From Nocardia nova (lineage in GTDB: Bacteria > Actinomycetota > Actinomycetes > Mycobacteriales > Mycobacteriaceae), in contig NZ_PSZE01000002.1 of NCBI RefSeq assembly GCF_002933465.1, positions 186,001 to 250,000 of the forward strand: 64,000 bases of DNA. The letters are read 5' to 3'. The notes beneath the pieces were generated by a model that worked only from the letters and a program-made list of their open reading frames with translations, was not told where the DNA came from and did not search any database. The translations under genes and the position numbers were made by a program. Positions 63,268-64,000 of the stretch are shown piece after piece (position 1 is the stretch's first letter; the number at the start of each line of letters is the position of its first letter).

Positions 63268-64000
63268 CCTAGATGCTCCTTCGCTATCTGCCGTAAGGTG
63301 ATCCTGCTGCGTGCCGCATCCAGTGCGGCAGACTGCATGACCTCGTATGCTTCAGCGTACCGACGGACGCTAGCAGGTTTCTCCAAATACAGATCACCCG
63401 TGTAGGTTTCCGCGTATACGACGTTGTGGTTGGCGTGGCCGAAGCGCAGCATCACGAATGGACCGATCGCTTCGCCTACCGGCACGCCCGCGGTGAACGG
63501 AAGAATCCGAATGTCGATATTCGCGCGTGTACTTATATCTGCCAGGTGGCGCACCTGGGAGCTCATCACTTTGCCGCTTCCGACGACGCGACGAAGAGCC
63601 GCCTCATGAACGATGAGTTGCATTCCCACCGGCCGGACCTTGCGAGTGATGAGTAGTTGCCGTCGAATTTTGAGTTGGACATGCCGTTCGATCGCGTCAT
63701 CCGTGCCGTTCGGCAATGCGTTTCGCGAAAGTACCCGGGCATAGTCGGGGGTTTGAAGTAGGCCGGGGATCGGTTCGGGCTGGTACGTGGCAATCTCCTG
63801 CGCGGCGGTCTCCAACCCCACGTAGATGTCGAAGCCGGCCGGAATCAGATCGTCGTACTCGTGCCACCAGTTCTGTGTATTAGCCTGCTGGGCAAGTCCT
63901 TTCATCGCATCGCTCTTCTCCTCATCGAACTCGTACAGCCGGCAGTACGCCTCGATCTCGGGAACCGACAGCTTCTGGGTGAGCCCCTTCTCGATACGCA
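63264..64000 (-). CDS. XRE regulator with DUF5753 domain (partial)
   Basis: At least 245 residues; the N-terminus is off the right edge. The last part of the helix-turn-helix region is visible (RIEKGLTQKLSVPEIEAYCR), then the DUF5753 domain: QPEPIPGLLQTPDYARVLSR, IRRQLLITRKVRPVGMQLIV, DIRILPFTAGVPVGEAIGPF, VVYAETYTGDLYLEKPASVR. Streptomyces relatives (WhiJ-like) repress development and secondary-metabolism genes together with a DUF397 partner. Two DUF397 genes follow, the first with a GTGA overlap. Confidence 0.9.
   Translation of the reverse strand, partial: RIEKGLTQKLSVPEIEAYCRLYEFDEEKSDAMKGLAQQANTQNWWHEYDDLIPAGFDIYVGLETAAQEIATYQPEPIPGLLQTPDYARVLSRNALPNGTDDAIERHVQLKIRRQLLITRKVRPVGMQLIVHEAALRRVVGSGKVMSSQVRHLADISTRANIDIRILPFTAGVPVGEAIGPFVMLRFGHANHNVVYAETYTGDLYLEKPASVRRYAEAYEVMQSAALDAARSRITLRQIAKEHLG

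Overview
The window is high-GC actinobacterial DNA, most like Nocardia or a close relative in the Mycobacteriales. The evidence is an IdeR/DtxR-type iron box system, a urease cluster followed by an opposing ndh gene as in Mycobacterium tuberculosis, a RecBCD operon, F420-type oxidoreductases, a DUF3558 lipoprotein, and frequent GTG/TTG starts with GC-rich third codon positions. No rRNA, tRNA, insertion sequence, CRISPR array or replication origin was seen.

Layout. 1-1.8 kb: iron acquisition, with a siderophore permease and a truncated FhuF-like reductase diverging from an IdeR box; a second IdeR box sits in a promoter that appears to drive a ~100-nt RNA ending in a strong terminator. 1.9-4.5 kb: metY, an OsmC protein, a hotdog thioesterase. 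4.6-16 kb: urease structural genes ureABC, then a 6.8-kb block (O-methyltransferase, TetR/MFS efflux pair, SDR, hydrolase, quinone oxidoreductase, gene remnants), then the nickel-insertion genes ureFGD. 16-20 kb: ndh and a TetR/cytochrome P450 divergent pair. 20-31 kb: a secreted beta-lactamase-like serine hydrolase and recCBD with overlapping starts. 31-45 kb: TetR-controlled aldehyde dehydrogenase plus SDR, Nudix, a three-gene SPFH/zinc-ribbon membrane set, PrmC-like methyltransferase, an unusual FolD near an FchA-like cyclohydrolase, L,D-transpeptidase, LLM oxidoreductase, STAS protein and small envelope proteins.

45-50 kb: an acyl-CoA dehydrogenase/APH-kinase/SDR operon, likely for hydroxy-acid catabolism through phosphorylated acyl-CoAs, opposite a regulator that fuses XRE and TetR DNA-binding domains. 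50-55 kb: a complete stressosome set (RsbR, RsbS, RsbT, RsbX-like, and an RsbU-like protein fused to PAS, GAF and an anti-sigma-type ATPase). 55-59.6 kb: MarR, class I fumarase, an FAD monooxygenase and a PPOX protein. 59.7-64 kb: poorer coding density, gene debris and lower GC from about 61.6 kb, with a DUF3558 lipoprotein carrying an EspC-like N-terminus, two DUF397 genes and an XRE/DUF5753 regulator running off the edge.

The most interesting points are the candidate iron-responsive small RNA upstream of the urease region, the FolD paralogue that has lost its catalytic lysine beside a separate cyclohydrolase, the stressosome with a fused output protein, the XRE-TetR fusion, and the SPFH/zinc-ribbon triad. 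All functional statements come from reading motifs and gene order; no database search was run.
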